From the NCBI GenBank assembly GCA_027071965.1, contig JALSYJ010000323.1, positions 358-7,027 on the forward strand: a DNA stretch of 6,670 nucleotides. Direction: 5' to 3'. Positions 6,575 through 6,670 of the stretch are shown here, piece after piece. Below the pieces are notes generated by a model. The model was not told the DNA's origin and made no database searches. It saw nothing but the letters and a program-made list of their open reading frames with translations. The first letter of the stretch is position 1, and every line of letters starts with the position of its first letter. This DNA is from Robiginitomaculum sp. (GTDB taxonomy: Bacteria; Pseudomonadota; Alphaproteobacteria; Caulobacterales; Maricaulaceae). Made by a program: the position numbers and the translations under genes.

Positions 6575-6604
6575 GTTATATCCCGGAAGAACAAGAATAT
6601 GCAA
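6575..6604 (-). promoter_or_regulatory. Probable promoter of the PCMT-family gene
   Basis: On the minus strand TTGCAT (6604-6599) and TATAAC (6580-6575) are separated by 18 bases. The -10 box matches consensus at five of six positions; the -35 box keeps only the TTG. Initiation would give a leader of about 35 bases containing the GGAGAT ribosome site. No gene lies between this and the right window edge, so a promoter for the minus-strand series is expected about here. Confidence 0.4.
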
Positions 6605-6640
6605 TCAATCGATTTCACGGATTTACGAACGGCTTTCAGG

Positions 6641-6667
6641 CTTGTATAGGATCACTCGCCTTACAAG
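6641..6667. repeat. Inverted repeat at the right edge, possible terminator or operator
   Basis: CTTGTA-T-AGG (6641-6650) pairs with CCT-TACAAG (6659-6667): nine base pairs with a single bulged T and an 8-base loop. On the plus strand it is followed by TTT at the window edge, and on the minus strand it is preceded by AAA. It could be the start of an intrinsic terminator whose T-run is cut off, or an operator upstream of the methyltransferase promoter. The neighbouring gene is outside the window. Confidence 0.35.
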
Positions 6668-6670
6668 TTT

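Noticed and set aside
1..6670. Mobile element, CRISPR array, tRNA or defence system
   Set aside because: Coding density is high with conserved housekeeping families on both strands. No terminal repeats, transposase, spaced direct repeats or cloverleaf pattern were seen.

Overview
The window looks like a piece of core chromosome from an alphaproteobacterium. The main evidence is the gene between the valS and tolC homologues. It has the three-part layout of PopZ, the alphaproteobacterial cell-pole organiser: an N-terminal EPTMEEILASIR helix, an acidic Pro/Glu linker and a C-terminal helical oligomerisation segment. From memory, a linear order of pcm-like methyltransferase, tolC, popZ and valS recurs in Caulobacter and rhizobia. 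Base composition looks moderate and uniform, with no visible compositional break. I cannot place the organism below class level.

Layout, left to right. Positions 1-39 hold the last 12 codons of an upstream plus-strand gene, by context tatB. tatC follows within a few bases and runs rightward to 870. A 60-bp convergent gap follows, and everything after it is on the minus strand. In transcription order (right to left) these are a PCMT-family methyltransferase (6533-5880), a TolC-type outer-membrane efflux protein (5782-4451), popZ (4320-3715) and valS (3636-931). The gaps between the minus-strand genes are 97, 130 and 77 bp. They are large enough for internal promoters but also compatible with partial co-transcription. 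No intergenic stretch exceeds about 140 bp.

The genes serve protein export (TatC with TatB), outer-membrane efflux or type I secretion (TolC), pole organisation and chromosome anchoring (PopZ) and translation (ValRS). The methyltransferase resembles protein-L-isoaspartate repair enzymes but lacks their signature substrate-binding motif.

I found no mobile element, CRISPR array, RNA gene, phage gene or obvious new system. The points most worth a second look are the repeat-expanded PopZ linker, the degenerate isoaspartyl-methyltransferase motif, and small inverted repeats: one in the popZ leader, one nested over the valS stop codon and one at the right edge.
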